Assembly: GCF_021601385.1 (NCBI RefSeq)
Contig: NZ_BQHO01000029.1
Coordinates: 1 to 64,000 of the forward strand
Reading direction: 5' to 3'
Origin: Pseudomonas parasichuanensis
GTDB taxonomy: Bacteria; Pseudomonadota; Gammaproteobacteria; Pseudomonadales; Pseudomonadaceae
DNA: 64,000 nt
A program made the position numbers and the translations under genes. Below are positions 53,162 through 63,672 of the stretch, piece by piece (the first letter of the stretch is position 1; each line of letters starts with the position of its first letter). The notes beneath the pieces were generated by a model that was not told the DNA's origin, searched no databases, and saw nothing but the letters and a program-made list of their open reading frames with translations.

Positions 53162-56100
53162 ACGGCCAGGGTTACGCAGAGCTGCATTGCCTGTCGAATT
53201 TCAGCTTCCAGCGCGGTGCCTCCAGTGCCGATGAACTGTTTCGCCGTGCCCGTGAACAGGGCTACCAGGCCTTGGCGATCACTGACGAATGCACCCTGGC
53301 GGGCATCGTCCGGGCCTGGCAGGCCGCCCGTGAGCATGGCCTCAAGTTGATCCTCGGCAGCGAGGTGCGGGTGGAGCAGGGGCCGAAGCTGGTGCTGTTG
53401 GTGCAGGATCTGGTTGGTTACCAAAGCCTATGTGCACTGATCACGCAGGCACGGCGCCGAGCACCAAAGGGCAGCTACCGGCTGCTGGCGGAAGACCTTG
53501 CCGCCCATCATCAAGGTTTGCTGGCGTTGTGGGTGCCTGAAGCCGATGCGCCTGCCAGTGTCGGGCAGCAACTGCTGGCACTGTTCGGTGAGCGCCTGTG
53601 GCTGGCCGTGCATCTGCATCGGGGCGCCGACGATGACGCGCGCCTGGCACACCTGTACGCCTTGAGTGCACAACTGGCCGTGCCGCTGGTGGCCTGTGGC
53701 GATGTACACATGCACGTGCGTGGGCGCCGTGCGCTGCAGGACTGCATCACCGCGATCCGCGCCCACTGCCCGGTGGCCGAGGCGGGGCGCTTGCTGTTCG
53801 CCAATGGCGAGCGGCATCTGCGCCCGCTCGACCAATTGCACGAACTCTATCCCCCGCAAATGCTGGCCGAAACCCTGGCCATCGCCCAGCGCTGCAGCTT
53901 CGATCTGTCGGCGTTGAAATACCAGTACCCGCGCGAGCTGGTCCCAGAGGCACACACGCCCGCCAGCTGGTTGCGCCAACTGTGCGAGCAGGGCCTGCCC
54001 AGGCGCTGGCCCGAGGGTGCGACTGCCAAGGTGCGCGACTTGTTGGACAAGGAACTCGCACTGATCGAGGCGCTCGGTTATGACAGCTACTTCCTCACCG
54101 TGCACGACATCGTCGCCTTCGCCCGCAGCCAGCACATCCTCTGCCAGGGCCGCGGCTCGGCGGCCAACTCGGTGGTCTGCTACGTGCTGGGCATCACCGA
54201 ACTCGACCCCACGGTGCACCGCCTGCTGTTCGAGCGCTTTCTGTCACGCGAACGCAACGAGCCGCCGGACATCGACGTGGACTTCGAGCACGACCGCCGT
54301 GAAGAAGTGATCCAGTACGTGTTCCGCCGCTATGGCCGGCAGCGTGCCGCGCTCACCGCTGTGGTCAGCAGCTACCACGCCGCCGGCGCGGTGCGCGATG
54401 TGGCCCGGGCGCTGGGGCTTCCGGCCGACCAGGTGGATGCCCTGGCCAAGTGTTGCGGGCGCTGGAGCGACCGCATCCCCGATGCCGAACGCCTGGCCGA
54501 GGCCGGCTTCGATGCGCAAAGCCCCTCGCTGCGGCGCATTCTGGTGCTGGCCAGCGAGCTGATCGGCTTCCCCCGGCACCTGTCGCAGCACCCGGGTGGT
54601 TTCGTCATTTCCCAGCAGCCCCTGCACGAACTGGTGCCGGTGGAAAACGCGGCGATGCAAGACCGCACGGTGATCCAGTGGGACAAGGACGACCTGGACA
54701 TGGTCGGCCTGCTGAAGGTCGATGTGCTGGCGCTGGGCATGCTCAGCGCGCTGCGCCGCTGCTTCGACCTGATTGCCCTGCACCGTGGGCGTGAGCTGAC
54801 CCTGGCCAGTATCCCCGGCGAAGACCCGGCCACCTACGCCATGATCAGCCGTGCCGATACCATGGGCGTGTTCCAGATCGAGTCGCGGGCGCAGATGGCC
54901 ATGCTGCCCAGGCTCAAACCCACTACCTTCTACGACCTGGTGATCGAAGTGGCGATCGTGCGCCCGGGGCCGATTCAGGGCGACATGGTCCACCCCTACC
55001 TGCGCCGCCGGCTGGGCGAGGAGCCGGTCAGCTACCCTTCGGAGCAGCTGCGCGAAGTGTTCGAGCGCACCCTGGGCGTACCGCTGTTCCAGGAACAGGT
55101 GATGGAGTTGGCCATGGTCGCCGCCGACTACAGCCCCGGTGAGGCTGACCAGCTGCGCCGCAGCATGGCGGCCTGGAAGCGCCATGGCGGGCTTGAACCG
55201 CACCGGGTCAGGCTGATCGAGGGCATGCTGCGCAATGGCTACGAACTGTCGTTCGCCGAGCGTATCTTCGAGCAGATCAAGGGCTTCGGCAGCTATGGCT
55301 TCCCCGAGTCCCACGCCGCCAGTTTCGCCTTGTTGTGCTATGCCAGCAGCTGGCTCAAATGCCACGAACCGGCGATTTTCACCTGTGCCTTGATCAACAG
55401 CTGGCCCATGGGTTTCTACAGCCCCGACCAGCTGTTGCAGGAAGCGCGTCGGCAGGGCATCGAGGTACGTCCGGTGGATGTCGAGCACAGCCAATGGGAC
55501 TGCACCCTGGAGCCGCTGGGCGAGGGCGCATTGGCCATCCGCCTGGGGTTGCGGCAGATCCGCGGCTTTGCCGAAGGCGATGCCCGGCGCCTGGAGCAGG
55601 CGCGGGCACAGCGGCCCTGGCGCGATGTCGAGGACCTGTGCCTGCGCGCCGGGCTCGACAGCCGCGCCTGTGCCCGGTTGGCCGATGCCGGTGCGTTGCG
55701 GGCGTTGGCCCGCGACCGGCACCAGGCGCGCTGGCAGGTGGCGGCGGTGCAGGCGCAACTGCCTCTGTTCGCCCAGGTCGAGGACGCCCCGGAAGCGGCA
55801 GTTGATTTGCCGGTACCCAGCGTGGCCGAGGACCTGGTGGCCGACTACGACACCCTCGGCACCACGCTCGGCCCGCATCCGCTGGCCTTGCTGCGCCCGC
55901 GCCTGCGCGCCTTGGGCTGTCGCAGTTCAGCGCAACTGGCCGAAGTCGAGCATGGCGACAGCATTGCCGTGGCCGGCATCGTGGTCGGCCGCCAGCGCCC
56001 GCAAACCGCCAGCGGCGTGACCTTCGTCACCCTTGAGGACGAGCACGGCATGGTCAATGTGGTGGTCTGGCGGGCGTTGGCCGAACGGCAGCGGCGGGCG

Positions 56101-56238
56101 CTGGTGGGGGCGCGGTTGCTCAAGGTGAGCGGGCGGCTGGAGCGGGAGAAGGGCGTGCGTCATCTGATTGCGCGGCGGTTGGAGGATATCAGCCCGTTGC
56201 TGCAGGGGCTGGATGTGCGTAGCCGGGATTTTCATTAG
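53158..56238 (+). CDS. dnaE2: Error-prone DNA polymerase DnaE2
   Basis: The 1026-residue C-family polymerase performs damage-tolerant synthesis in SOS mutagenesis. The polymerase active site is intact ([12 protein letters not shown], and [16 protein letters not shown] upstream). The N-terminal PHP domain reads [10 protein letters not shown] where proofreading-type PHP domains have a His-rich HxHS motif, so exonuclease activity is unlikely. C-terminal helix-hairpin-helix and OB domains follow ([18 protein letters not shown]). I start it at the GTG at 53158 that overlaps the imuB stop; longer in-frame readings are possible but less likely. Confidence 0.93.
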   Translation: MNGQGYAELHCLSNFSFQRGASSADELFRRAREQGYQALAITDECTLAGIVRAWQAAREHGLKLILGSEVRVEQGPKLVLLVQDLVGYQSLCALITQARRRAPKGSYRLLAEDLAAHHQGLLALWVPEADAPASVGQQLLALFGERLWLAVHLHRGADDDARLAHLYALSAQLAVPLVACGDVHMHVRGRRALQDCITAIRAHCPVAEAGRLLFANGERHLRPLDQLHELYPPQMLAETLAIAQRCSFDLSALKYQYPRELVPEAHTPASWLRQLCEQGLPRRWPEGATAKVRDLLDKELALIEALGYDSYFLTVHDIVAFARSQHILCQGRGSAANSVVCYVLGITELDPTVHRLLFERFLSRERNEPPDIDVDFEHDRREEVIQYVFRRYGRQRAALTAVVSSYHAAGAVRDVARALGLPADQVDALAKCCGRWSDRIPDAERLAEAGFDAQSPSLRRILVLASELIGFPRHLSQHPGGFVISQQPLHELVPVENAAMQDRTVIQWDKDDLDMVGLLKVDVLALGMLSALRRCFDLIALHRGRELTLASIPGEDPATYAMISRADTMGVFQIESRAQMAMLPRLKPTTFYDLVIEVAIVRPGPIQGDMVHPYLRRRLGEEPVSYPSEQLREVFERTLGVPLFQEQVMELAMVAADYSPGEADQLRRSMAAWKRHGGLEPHRVRLIEGMLRNGYELSFAERIFEQIKGFGSYGFPESHAASFALLCYASSWLKCHEPAIFTCALINSWPMGFYSPDQLLQEARRQGIEVRPVDVEHSQWDCTLEPLGEGALAIRLGLRQIRGFAEGDARRLEQARAQRPWRDVEDLCLRAGLDSRACARLADAGALRALARDRHQARWQVAAVQAQLPLFAQVEDAPEAAVDLPVPSVAEDLVADYDTLGTTLGPHPLALLRPRLRALGCRSSAQLAEVEHGDSIAVAGIVVGRQRPQTASGVTFVTLEDEHGMVNVVVWRALAERQRRALVGARLLKVSGRLEREKGVRHLIARRLEDISPLLQGLDVRSRDFH

Positions 56239-56253
56239 CGGATCACCGCAAAT

Positions 56254-56386
56254 CCCTGTAGGAGCGGCCTTGCCGGGGCGCCGGACCGGCCGGAAAGGGC
56301 CGCAAAGCGGCCCCAGCCATCGTGTATACGTTGAAGATCGCCGGGGCCGCTGCGCAGCCCTTTCGCGGCACAAGGCCGCTCCTACA
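56254..56386. repeat. REPIN (inverted REP pair)
   Basis: The left element (GTAGGAGCGGCCTTGC from 56258) and right element (AAGGCCGCTCCTAC up to 56385) are inverted copies of the core found at 4391-4515. Internal GGGCCGC/GCGGCCC hairpins accompany both. It separates dnaE2 from the convergent aldo/keto reductase gene. Confidence 0.88.
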
Positions 56387-56407
56387 ACAACGCACAATGT
56401 CTTGGGT

Positions 56408-57229
56408 TCACACCATCGCCAACCGCTGCTTGCGGGTCGGTGGCGCAAACGCCTGGTCAATCGCCTGCAAGTCCGCGTCAGTCAGTAGCAGGTCACCCGC
56501 CGCCGCATTCAGGCGCACATGGGCCGGGCTCACCGCCTTGGGAATCGCAATCACCCCTTCGCCACGCGTGACCCATGCCAGGCTCACTTGGGCCGGCGTC
56601 GCATCATGACGCTCGGCAATCTCGGCCAGCACCGGATGACGCAGCAGTCTTCCCGCCTGGGCCAGCGGGCAGTAAGCCATGGTCGGCAGCTGCTGCTGGC
56701 GGCTCCAGGGCAACAGGTCGAACTCGATCCCACGCTCGGCCGGGTTGTACAGCACCTGGTTGGTGGCGCAGGCCGGATTGTCCAGTTCCTGCAGGTCATC
56801 CAGGTCGAAGTTGGACACGCCCCAGCGGCGGATCTTGCCCTGCTCGATCAAGCGCTCGAAGGCCTCGACGGTCTCTTCCAGCGGATACTGCCCACGCCAG
56901 TGCAGCAGGTACAGGTCGATGCATTCGGTACCCAGGCGCTTGAGGCTGCGTTCGCACGCCGCCGGCACGCCGCGTTGGCTGGCGTTGTGCGGGTAGACCT
57001 TGCTGACCAGGAACACCTGGTCGCGACGCCCGGCGATGGCCTCGCCGACCACCTGCTCGGCACCGCCCTCGGCGTACATTTCGGCGGTATCGATCAGGCT
57101 CAGGCCCAGGTCGATGCCTTGCTGCAGGGCCGCCACTTCGGCCGCCTTGCTCCCTGGGTTTTCGCCCATGTACCAGGTGCCCTGGCCAATGGTCGGCACG
57201 CGGGTTCCCGCCAGATTCACGTAGCGCAT
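56408..57229 (-). CDS. Aldo/keto reductase
   Basis: The 273-residue NADPH-dependent oxidoreductase has a TIM-barrel pattern with [14 protein letters not shown] (catalytic Asp and Tyr near 46-52), the Lys in LVSKVYPHN, the His in [10 protein letters not shown] and the cofactor segment [21 protein letters not shown] precedes the ATG at 57229. It overlaps the end of the LysR gene by 13 bases. A longer in-frame reading up to 58147 runs through the LysR gene and is false. Confidence 0.89.
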   Translation of the reverse strand: MRYVNLAGTRVPTIGQGTWYMGENPGSKAAEVAALQQGIDLGLSLIDTAEMYAEGGAEQVVGEAIAGRRDQVFLVSKVYPHNASQRGVPAACERSLKRLGTECIDLYLLHWRGQYPLEETVEAFERLIEQGKIRRWGVSNFDLDDLQELDNPACATNQVLYNPAERGIEFDLLPWSRQQQLPTMAYCPLAQAGRLLRHPVLAEIAERHDATPAQVSLAWVTRGEGVIAIPKAVSPAHVRLNAAAGDLLLTDADLQAIDQAFAPPTRKQRLAMV

Positions 57230-58122
57230 GTCACCTCCTGTGGGTGGGTATGGGTCAACAGCACGTCGAGCAGCGCTTCGGCGGCCCGCGACAGTTTGTG
57301 GTCGGCCAGGGCGATCACGCCGATGCGCCGCTCCACGGTGGGCTCGACCAGTGGCACACAGCGCGCACCGAGCTCCTGCATCTGGCCGATGCACAGGGCC
57401 GGCACGGCGCTCACGCCCAGGCCGCTGGCGACCATGCGGCCGATGGTCGACAGTTGGTGGCTCTCGAACGCCACCGCCAGCTTGCCGTGCCCGGCCGCCA
57501 GGTGCTGTTCGAGCAGCAGGCGCACCGCCGACGGGCGTTGCAGGGCGATGAAGTCTTCGGCCAGCAACTCGCGCCAACTCACCTGGGGCTGGCGGGCGAG
57601 GGGCGAGTCGGCGGGCACCACGGCGACGAAACGGTCCATGTACAGCGGGTGGAAGCGCAGCGCCTCGCTGCTGTCGGGCTCGAAGCCGATGCCCAGCTCG
57701 ACCCGGCGGTGGCGCACCAGCTCCAGCACCTGTTCGTTGATCACGTCGTGCACGGTGACGTTCACTTTCGGGTAGCGCTGGCGAAACACTTTCAATGACT
57801 GCGGCAGCAAGTTGCCGGCAAAGGAGGGCATGGCCGCCACCGACACCCTGCCCAGTTGCAGGGTGAAGCGCTGGCGCAGCATCTCTTCGGTGTCGTCCCA
57901 GTCGGCCAGCAGGCGCCGGGCCAGGGGCAGCAGCACCTCGCCCTCGGGGGTGAGGCTGACGCTGCGGGTGGTACGGGTGAGCAGGGCACCGCCGAGGTTG
58001 TCCTCCAGCGCCTTGATGGTCAGGCTCAGGGCCGGTTGCGACACATGCAGGTGCTCGCCGGCCTGGGCGAAGCTCTGGTACTTGGCCACGGTGATGAAGG
58101 CGCGCAGTTGCTTGACGTTCAT
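57217..58122 (-). CDS. LysR-family regulator
   Basis: The 301-residue regulator has an N-terminal winged helix ([25 protein letters not shown], residues 1-25, then [19 protein letters not shown]) and a periplasmic-binding-like effector domain. It is divergent from the CoA-transferase operon across 120 bases and is a natural candidate for its control; it is also in an operon with the aldo/keto reductase. The ATG at 58122 gives the standard N-terminus; an earlier in-frame ATG adds an unrelated tail. Confidence 0.9.
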   Translation of the reverse strand: MNVKQLRAFITVAKYQSFAQAGEHLHVSQPALSLTIKALEDNLGGALLTRTTRSVSLTPEGEVLLPLARRLLADWDDTEEMLRQRFTLQLGRVSVAAMPSFAGNLLPQSLKVFRQRYPKVNVTVHDVINEQVLELVRHRRVELGIGFEPDSSEALRFHPLYMDRFVAVVPADSPLARQPQVSWRELLAEDFIALQRPSAVRLLLEQHLAAGHGKLAVAFESHQLSTIGRMVASGLGVSAVPALCIGQMQELGARCVPLVEPTVERRIGVIALADHKLSRAAEALLDVLLTHTHPQEVTCAT

Positions 58123-58242
58123 GGCTGGCTTGCCCTTTGTTTTGCAAAAGTTATCAATCGATGACGAAAACAAAATTAACAAATCAGTCGACTACAGTGA
58201 AGATGACCGCACGGTTCCAACAACTACAAAAGGCGACTGAGC

Positions 58243-58941
58243 ATGGCCGGACTGGACAAGCGTGTAGCAACCTACGAAGAGGCCCTGGCAGGCCTGACCG
58301 ACAACATGACGGTACTGGCCGGCGGCTTCGGCCTGTGCGGCATCCCGGAAAACCTGATTGCCCAGATCAAGCGCCTGGGCGTCAAGGGCCTGACCGTGGT
58401 CTCGAACAACTGCGGCGTCGATGGCTTCGGCCTGGGCGTGCTGCTGGAAGACCGGCAGATCCGCAAGATGATCGCCTCCTACGTGGGCGAGAACGCCGAA
58501 TTCGAACGCCAGCTGCTCAGCGGCGAACTGGAAGTGGAACTTACCCCGCAAGGCACCCTGGCCGAGAAGATGCGCGCCGGCGGCGCCGGCATCCCAGCCT
58601 TCTATACCGCCACCGGCTACGGCACCCCGGTCGCCGACGGCAAGGAAGTGCGCGAATTCAAAGGCCGCAAGTACATCCTCGAAGAGTCGATCACCGGCGA
58701 CTTCGCCATCGTCAAGGGCTGGAAAGCCGACCACTACGGCAACGTGGTGTACCGCAACACCGCGCAGAACTTCAACCCGCTGGCCGCCACCGCCGGCAAG
58801 ATCACCGTGGTCGAGGTCGAAGAGATCGTCGAGCCCGGCGTGCTGCTGCCCAGCGAGATCCACACCCCGGGCATCTACGTCGACCGGGTCATCGTCGGCA
58901 CCTTCGAGAAGCGCATCGAAAAGCGCACCGTCAAGGCCTGA
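58243..58941 (+). CDS. atoD: 3-oxoacid CoA-transferase subunit A
   Basis: The 232-residue alpha subunit transfers CoA between acids such as acetoacetate and acetyl- or succinyl-CoA together with the next gene product. The family segments are present: [18 protein letters not shown] (positions about 22-39), [13 protein letters not shown] and [17 protein letters not shown]. It heads an operon with the B subunit and AtoE. The naming follows the E. coli scheme; other genomes use scoA/pcaI-like names. Confidence 0.92.
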   Translation: MAGLDKRVATYEEALAGLTDNMTVLAGGFGLCGIPENLIAQIKRLGVKGLTVVSNNCGVDGFGLGVLLEDRQIRKMIASYVGENAEFERQLLSGELEVELTPQGTLAEKMRAGGAGIPAFYTATGYGTPVADGKEVREFKGRKYILEESITGDFAIVKGWKADHYGNVVYRNTAQNFNPLAATAGKITVVEVEEIVEPGVLLPSEIHTPGIYVDRVIVGTFEKRIEKRTVKA

Positions 58942-58976
58942 GCGCCATCCTCAAGAACAACAAAGAGATCCTGACC

Positions 58977-59633
58977 ATGGCATTGACCCGCGAACAAATG
59001 GCCCAACGCGTCGCCCGTGAACTCAAGGACGGCTACTACGTCAACCTCGGTATCGGCATCCCCACCCTGGTGGCCAACTACGTGCCCGCCGACATGGACG
59101 TGATGCTGCAGTCGGAAAACGGCCTGCTGGGCATGGGTGAATTCCCCACCGAAGCCACCATCGACGCCGACATGATCAACGCCGGCAAGCAGACCGTCAC
59201 CGCCCGCCGCGGCGCGTCGATCTTCGATTCGGCGCAATCCTTCGCCATGATCCGTGGCGGCCACGTCGACCTCACCGTGCTCGGCGCCTTCGAAGTGGAC
59301 GTCGAGGGCAACATTGCCTCGTGGATGATCCCCGGCAAGCTGGTCAAGGGCATGGGCGGCGCCATGGACCTGGTCGCCGGTGCCGACAACATCATCGTCA
59401 CCATGACCCACGCCTCCAAGGATGGCGAGTCCAAGCTGCTGCCCAAGTGCAGCCTGCCGCTGACCGGTGCCGGTTGCATCCGCAAGGTGCTGACCGACCT
59501 GGCTTACCTGGAAATCGAAAACGGTGCCTTCATCCTGCGCGAGACTGCGCCAGGGGTGAGCGTCGAAGAGATCATCGAGAAGACCGCCGGCAAGCTGATC
59601 GTGCCGGACGATGTGAAGGAAATGACCTTCTAA
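58977..59633 (+). CDS. atoA: 3-oxoacid CoA-transferase subunit B
   Basis: The 218-residue beta subunit carries the catalytic glutamate in SENGLLGMG (about 46-54), to which the CoA is transiently bound. GIGIPTLVANYVP and GGHVDLTVLGAFEVD are further family motifs. It starts 35 bases after the A subunit. The REPIN at 59646 follows directly after its stop. Confidence 0.92.
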   Translation: MALTREQMAQRVARELKDGYYVNLGIGIPTLVANYVPADMDVMLQSENGLLGMGEFPTEATIDADMINAGKQTVTARRGASIFDSAQSFAMIRGGHVDLTVLGAFEVDVEGNIASWMIPGKLVKGMGGAMDLVAGADNIIVTMTHASKDGESKLLPKCSLPLTGAGCIRKVLTDLAYLEIENGAFILRETAPGVSVEEIIEKTAGKLIVPDDVKEMTF

Positions 59634-59645
59634 AACGCACTACCG

Positions 59646-59725
59646 ACCCTGTGGGAGCGGGCTTGCCCGCGAATGCGATGGTGAATTCACCGCCGCCTTC
59701 GCGGGCAAGCCCGCTCCCACAGGGT
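59646..59725. repeat. Perfect 28-base inverted REP pair followed by T-run
   Basis: The arms 59646-59673 and 59698-59725 are exact reverse complements, each with GGGAGCGGGCTTGCCCGC, a second REP subtype. The loop includes the palindrome GGTGAATTCACC. Five T residues follow at once, so the structure can also act as a terminator or attenuator within the operon. Confidence 0.93.
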
Positions 59726-59777
59726 TTTTGTGTTGCTTCAGTGTTGAACCTAAAAAAACAAATAAAAGGAAACCCCC

Positions 59778-61196
59778 GTGGCCGCTGATATCCAAGACAG
59801 CCGCTCCGCCCGCTTTGCCCTGCGCTGCTCCAACTGGGCCGAACGCTGGTTCCCCGACTCCTGGGTGTTCGCCGCCCTGGCCGTGATGCTGGTGTGCCTG
59901 GGCGCCCTGGTGATGGGTGCCAAGCCCACCGACACCGCCAAGGCCTTCGGCGATGGCTTCTGGAGCCTGATCCCGTTCACCATGCAGATGGCCTTCGTGG
60001 TCATCGGCGGCTATGTGGTCGCCAGCTCGCCACCCGCAGCGCGGCTGATCGACCGCCTGGCGCGCATCCCGAAAAACGGCCGTTCGGCCGTGTGCTGGGT
60101 AGCGCTGATCTCGATGCTCGCTTCGTTGCTCAACTGGGGCCTGTCGCTGGTGTTCGGCGGCCTGCTGGTGCGCGCCCTGGCCCGTCGCACCGATTTGAAG
60201 ATGGACTATCGCGCCGCCGGTGCCGCTGCCTACCTGGGCCTCGGCGCGGTATGGGCACTGGGCCTGTCGTCGTCGGCGGCGCAGTTGCAGGCCAACCCGG
60301 CCAGCCTGCCGCCGTCGATCCTGTCCATCACCGGGGTGATCCCGTTCACCGAAACCATCTTCCTCTGGCAGTCCGGGGTCATGCTGGCAGCGCTGGTCAT
60401 CGTTTCGCTGGTGATCGCCTACGCCACCGCGCCGGGGCCGAACAGCGCCCGCAGTGCGCAAGACTGCGGCGTCGACCCCAGCTTCAGCGCGCCGCCCGCG
60501 CCGCAGCGCACGCGCCCGGGCGAGTGGCTGGAATACAGCCCGATCCTGATCCTGCTGCTGGTGGCCCTTGCCGGCGGCTGGCTGTACCAGGAGTTCGCCA
60601 CCAAGCCTGCGATCACTGCGATCTCCGGGCTGAACACCTACAACCTGTTGTTCATCATGCTCGGTGCCTTGCTGCACTGGCGCCCGCGCAGCTTCCTCGA
60701 TGCCGTGGCCCGCGCGGTGCCGACCACCACCGGGGTGCTGATCCAGTTCCCGCTGTATGGTTCGATCGCCGCGATCCTCACCCAGGTCAAGGGTGTCGAC
60801 GGTGCGACCCTGGCGCACCACATCTCGGTGTTCTTCACCCAGATTGCCACCCATGACACCTACGCGCTGTTGATGGGGGTGTACTCGGCGGTGCTGGGCT
60901 TCTTCATCCCGTCCGGTGGCGGCAAGTGGATCATCGAAGCCCCCTACGTGATGCTGGTGGCCAACGACCTGCAGTACCACCTGGGCTGGGCGGTGCAGAT
61001 CTACAACGCCGCCGAAGCGCTGCCGAACCTGATCAACCCGTTCTACATGCTGCCGCTGCTGGGCGTGCTGGGCCTGAAGGCGCGCGACCTGATCGGCTTC
61101 TCGTTCGTACAGCTGCTGGTGCATGTGCCGCTGGTGCTGGTGCTGCTGTGGGCGCTGGGTACCACCTTGCAGTACGTGCCGCCCGTGATGCCGTAA
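59778..61196 (+). CDS. atoE: Short-chain fatty acid transporter AtoE
   Basis: This 472-residue inner-membrane transporter takes up acetoacetate or short fatty acids. It has about twelve hydrophobic segments and AtoE features: RWFPDSWVFAALAVML, SLLNWGLSLVFGGLL and FFIPSGGGKWIIEAPYVM. The start is GTG at 59778 with AAAAGGA upstream. It is the third gene of the CoA-transferase operon, after the REP pair. A terminator lies 21 bases after its stop. Confidence 0.91.
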   Translation: MAADIQDSRSARFALRCSNWAERWFPDSWVFAALAVMLVCLGALVMGAKPTDTAKAFGDGFWSLIPFTMQMAFVVIGGYVVASSPPAARLIDRLARIPKNGRSAVCWVALISMLASLLNWGLSLVFGGLLVRALARRTDLKMDYRAAGAAAYLGLGAVWALGLSSSAAQLQANPASLPPSILSITGVIPFTETIFLWQSGVMLAALVIVSLVIAYATAPGPNSARSAQDCGVDPSFSAPPAPQRTRPGEWLEYSPILILLLVALAGGWLYQEFATKPAITAISGLNTYNLLFIMLGALLHWRPRSFLDAVARAVPTTTGVLIQFPLYGSIAAILTQVKGVDGATLAHHISVFFTQIATHDTYALLMGVYSAVLGFFIPSGGGKWIIEAPYVMLVANDLQYHLGWAVQIYNAAEALPNLINPFYMLPLLGVLGLKARDLIGFSFVQLLVHVPLVLVLLWALGTTLQYVPPVMP

Positions 61197-61217
61197 GGCG
61201 CGTTGAGTGACAGGGAA

Positions 61218-61243
61218 GGGCGGTCGGATACCGCCCTTTTTTT
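61218..61243 (+). terminator. Rho-independent terminator of the atoE operon
   Basis: A 7-bp stem GGGCGGT/ACCGCCC with a CGGAT loop is followed by seven T residues. It lies just upstream of the Fur-type site of the next gene. Confidence 0.92.
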
Positions 61244-61260
61244 CGTTTCGATGACATTTC

Positions 61261-61279
61261 GATAATGATTCGCATACGT
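61261..61279. promoter_or_regulatory. Candidate Fur box upstream of siderophore receptor
   Basis: GATAATGATTCGCATACGT matches the 19-base Fur consensus at about 12 positions, with the left half GATAATGAT intact. It is 75 bases before the receptor start and a further AT-rich half-site follows. Iron repression of the receptor is expected. Confidence 0.65.
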
Positions 61280-61354
61280 GAATCGTTTTCATATGAATGC
61301 CGCCTGGTCGGCAGCCAAGGACTTTCATCGAAACGAACAAGGAGACAGGCAGCG

Positions 61355-63577
61355 ATGTTCGCGCCCATCAGCCGTTCCATGGCCCTTACCCTGGGCCTGT
61401 GTGCCACTGCCGTCAGCCCGCTTGCGCTGGCTGAAGAGACCGAACCGCGGTCCGACGACAACGTGCTGGAACTCGGCACCACCGAGATCCTCGCCCAGGG
61501 CCTGGGCAGCACCACCGAGCACAGCGGCTCCTACACCACCGGCAGCATGAGCGCGGCGACGCGCCTGAACCTGTCGATCAAGGACACCCCGCAGTCGGTG
61601 TCGGTGCTGACCCGTCAGCAGCTCGACGACTTCCAGCTCGACACGCTCTCCGAGGCCATGGCCCATGTCACCGGCGTGACCGTGCAGCGCAACGACTCCG
61701 AGCGGCCGGCCTATTATTCGCGGGGCTATTCGATCAACAACTTCCAGATCGACGGGATGCTCAATACCTTCTCGGGCCTCAAGTCCGATTCGGACACCAT
61801 CATCTACGACCGCATCGAGGTAGTGCGCGGCGCCACCGGCCTGACCACCGGGGCGGGCGACCCGTCCGGGACCATCGCCATGGTGCGCAAGCGCCCGACC
61901 TCGACGCTTGCGATCAGCACCGGAGCCAGTGCCGGCAGCTACGACAACTACCACGGTTACCTCGATGTCGGCGGCCCGCTGGGCATGGAAGGGCGCCTGC
62001 GCGGGCGCACGGTGCTGGCCTACCGTGACAGCCAGTCGTTCATGGACAAGTACGCCAGCCAGCGGGAGGTGGCCTACGGCATTCTCGAGGCTGACCTGAC
62101 GGACAGCACCGTGCTGGCGGTGGGCTACGACTACCAGAACAAGCACGTGCAAGGGGCCTCCTGGGGCACCGTGCCGTACTGGAATGCCACGGGCGGCAAG
62201 GCCGACCTGCCGCGTTCGACCAACCTGGCCGCGCCCTGGTCGTCCTGGCCGCTGAAAGACCAGACCGTGTTCGCCACCCTCGACCAACGCCTGGCCAACG
62301 ACTGGCTGCTCAAGCTGGCCTATACCCATCGCGAGTCCGACAGCGATGGCAAGGTGTACTACGGCGGCAACGGTTTTCCCGCCGCCGACCGCAGCGGCAT
62401 GAATGCCTGGTATTCGCACTTCAGCGGCGAAGAGCAGATGGACGCCATCGACTTCAACCTCGCCGGCCCCTACCAGCTGTTCGGGCGCAGCCACGATTTC
62501 ATGGTCGGTTATGGTGAGTCCGAGCGGCGCAACACGTCGCCCTACTTCATCCGCGGGCCACTGCCCAAGGATTACCAGAAGATCCCGGACTGGAAGTACA
62601 TGAGCAGCGTCGCCAAGTTCCAGGACATCAATACCGGGCTTGATGAGTCGCGTGACTCCACCAAACAGAAGGCCGGCTACATCGCTACCCGGCTCAACCC
62701 CACCGACCGCCTGCACTTCGTGCTTGGCAGCCGCTATGGCAGTTGGCAGACCGAGAGCCGTGAGTGGGTGTACGACGCGGCGCTCAACGGCACCGAGCTG
62801 CCCTCCAGCAAACAGACCCAGAACGACCAGTGGACGCCTTATGCCGGGGTGCTTTACGACCTCACCGAGCAGTACACCGTGTATGCCAGCTACACCGACA
62901 TCTTCAACCCGCAGTCGGTGCGTGACAAAAACCGCCAGTACCTCGAACCCATCGTCGGCAAGGTCTACGAAGTGGGCCTCAAGGGCAGCCTGATGGACGA
63001 CCGACTCAACCTCAGCAGCGCGGTGTACCGCAGCAAGCAGGACAACGTTGCCGAGCAGGACGATTCGGTCCCGCCCAACGGCAACGAAGTGTTCTACAAG
63101 TCCGGCGGCAAGGGCAACGTGGTCGAAGGCTTCGAGGCCGAGATTGCCGGCGAGGTGCGCCCTGACTGGCAAATGAGCCTGGGCTACAGCTATACCCATG
63201 CGGCCAATGCCGACAAGCAGCGCAAGAGCCCTGAGCAACCGCTGAACCTGGTGCGCTTCTCGAGCACCTACAAGCTGACACCCGCGTTGACTGTGGGGGG
63301 CACCCTGGACTGGCAGAGCGACACCCACAAGCAGGCCAACCGGCCAGTGGGACGCGCAGCGGACGGTTCGATCGTCACGGTGCGCGACGAGATCAGCCAG
63401 AAGGCGTTCTCGGTGGTGGGCTTGATGGCGCGTTACCAGTTCGATGAGCACCTGTCGGCCTCGGTGAACGTCAAGAACCTGTTCGACGAGCATTACTACA
63501 ACAACCTGGGCTTCTACAACGGCGTGTACCACGGCGAGCCGCGGACCATGATGGTCAGCCTGGACTGGAAGCTGTAA
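61355..63577 (+). CDS. TonB-dependent siderophore receptor
   Basis: The 740-residue outer-membrane receptor has a signal peptide (to about ALA-EE), a plug with DTPQSVSVLTRQQLDDF, INNFQIDGML and IEVVRGATGL, and a barrel. It lacks an STN domain. It ends in VSLDWKL rather than the usual aromatic residue. I chose ATG 61355 because AAGGAGA precedes it; the longer reading from 61265 starts inside the Fur region. It resembles the receptor at 24859 in length and plug motifs; the ligands may differ. Confidence 0.88.
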   Translation: MFAPISRSMALTLGLCATAVSPLALAEETEPRSDDNVLELGTTEILAQGLGSTTEHSGSYTTGSMSAATRLNLSIKDTPQSVSVLTRQQLDDFQLDTLSEAMAHVTGVTVQRNDSERPAYYSRGYSINNFQIDGMLNTFSGLKSDSDTIIYDRIEVVRGATGLTTGAGDPSGTIAMVRKRPTSTLAISTGASAGSYDNYHGYLDVGGPLGMEGRLRGRTVLAYRDSQSFMDKYASQREVAYGILEADLTDSTVLAVGYDYQNKHVQGASWGTVPYWNATGGKADLPRSTNLAAPWSSWPLKDQTVFATLDQRLANDWLLKLAYTHRESDSDGKVYYGGNGFPAADRSGMNAWYSHFSGEEQMDAIDFNLAGPYQLFGRSHDFMVGYGESERRNTSPYFIRGPLPKDYQKIPDWKYMSSVAKFQDINTGLDESRDSTKQKAGYIATRLNPTDRLHFVLGSRYGSWQTESREWVYDAALNGTELPSSKQTQNDQWTPYAGVLYDLTEQYTVYASYTDIFNPQSVRDKNRQYLEPIVGKVYEVGLKGSLMDDRLNLSSAVYRSKQDNVAEQDDSVPPNGNEVFYKSGGKGNVVEGFEAEIAGEVRPDWQMSLGYSYTHAANADKQRKSPEQPLNLVRFSSTYKLTPALTVGGTLDWQSDTHKQANRPVGRAADGSIVTVRDEISQKAFSVVGLMARYQFDEHLSASVNVKNLFDEHYYNNLGFYNGVYHGEPRTMMVSLDWKL

Positions 63578-63672
63578 CGGCCAAGGGGAAGACGTTGCGT
63601 GATGGGACGACATTGCCTGATGCGCAATGTCGTTCTACTGTCACGTCGTCCCCATGTCTTCCAGGAGTCGCG

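Noticed and set aside
57230-58147. Extension of the aldo/keto reductase frame upstream through the LysR gene
   Set aside because: The extension is Arg/Gly/Pro-rich and lies over the LysR gene; AGGAGG and ATG at 57229 define the real start.
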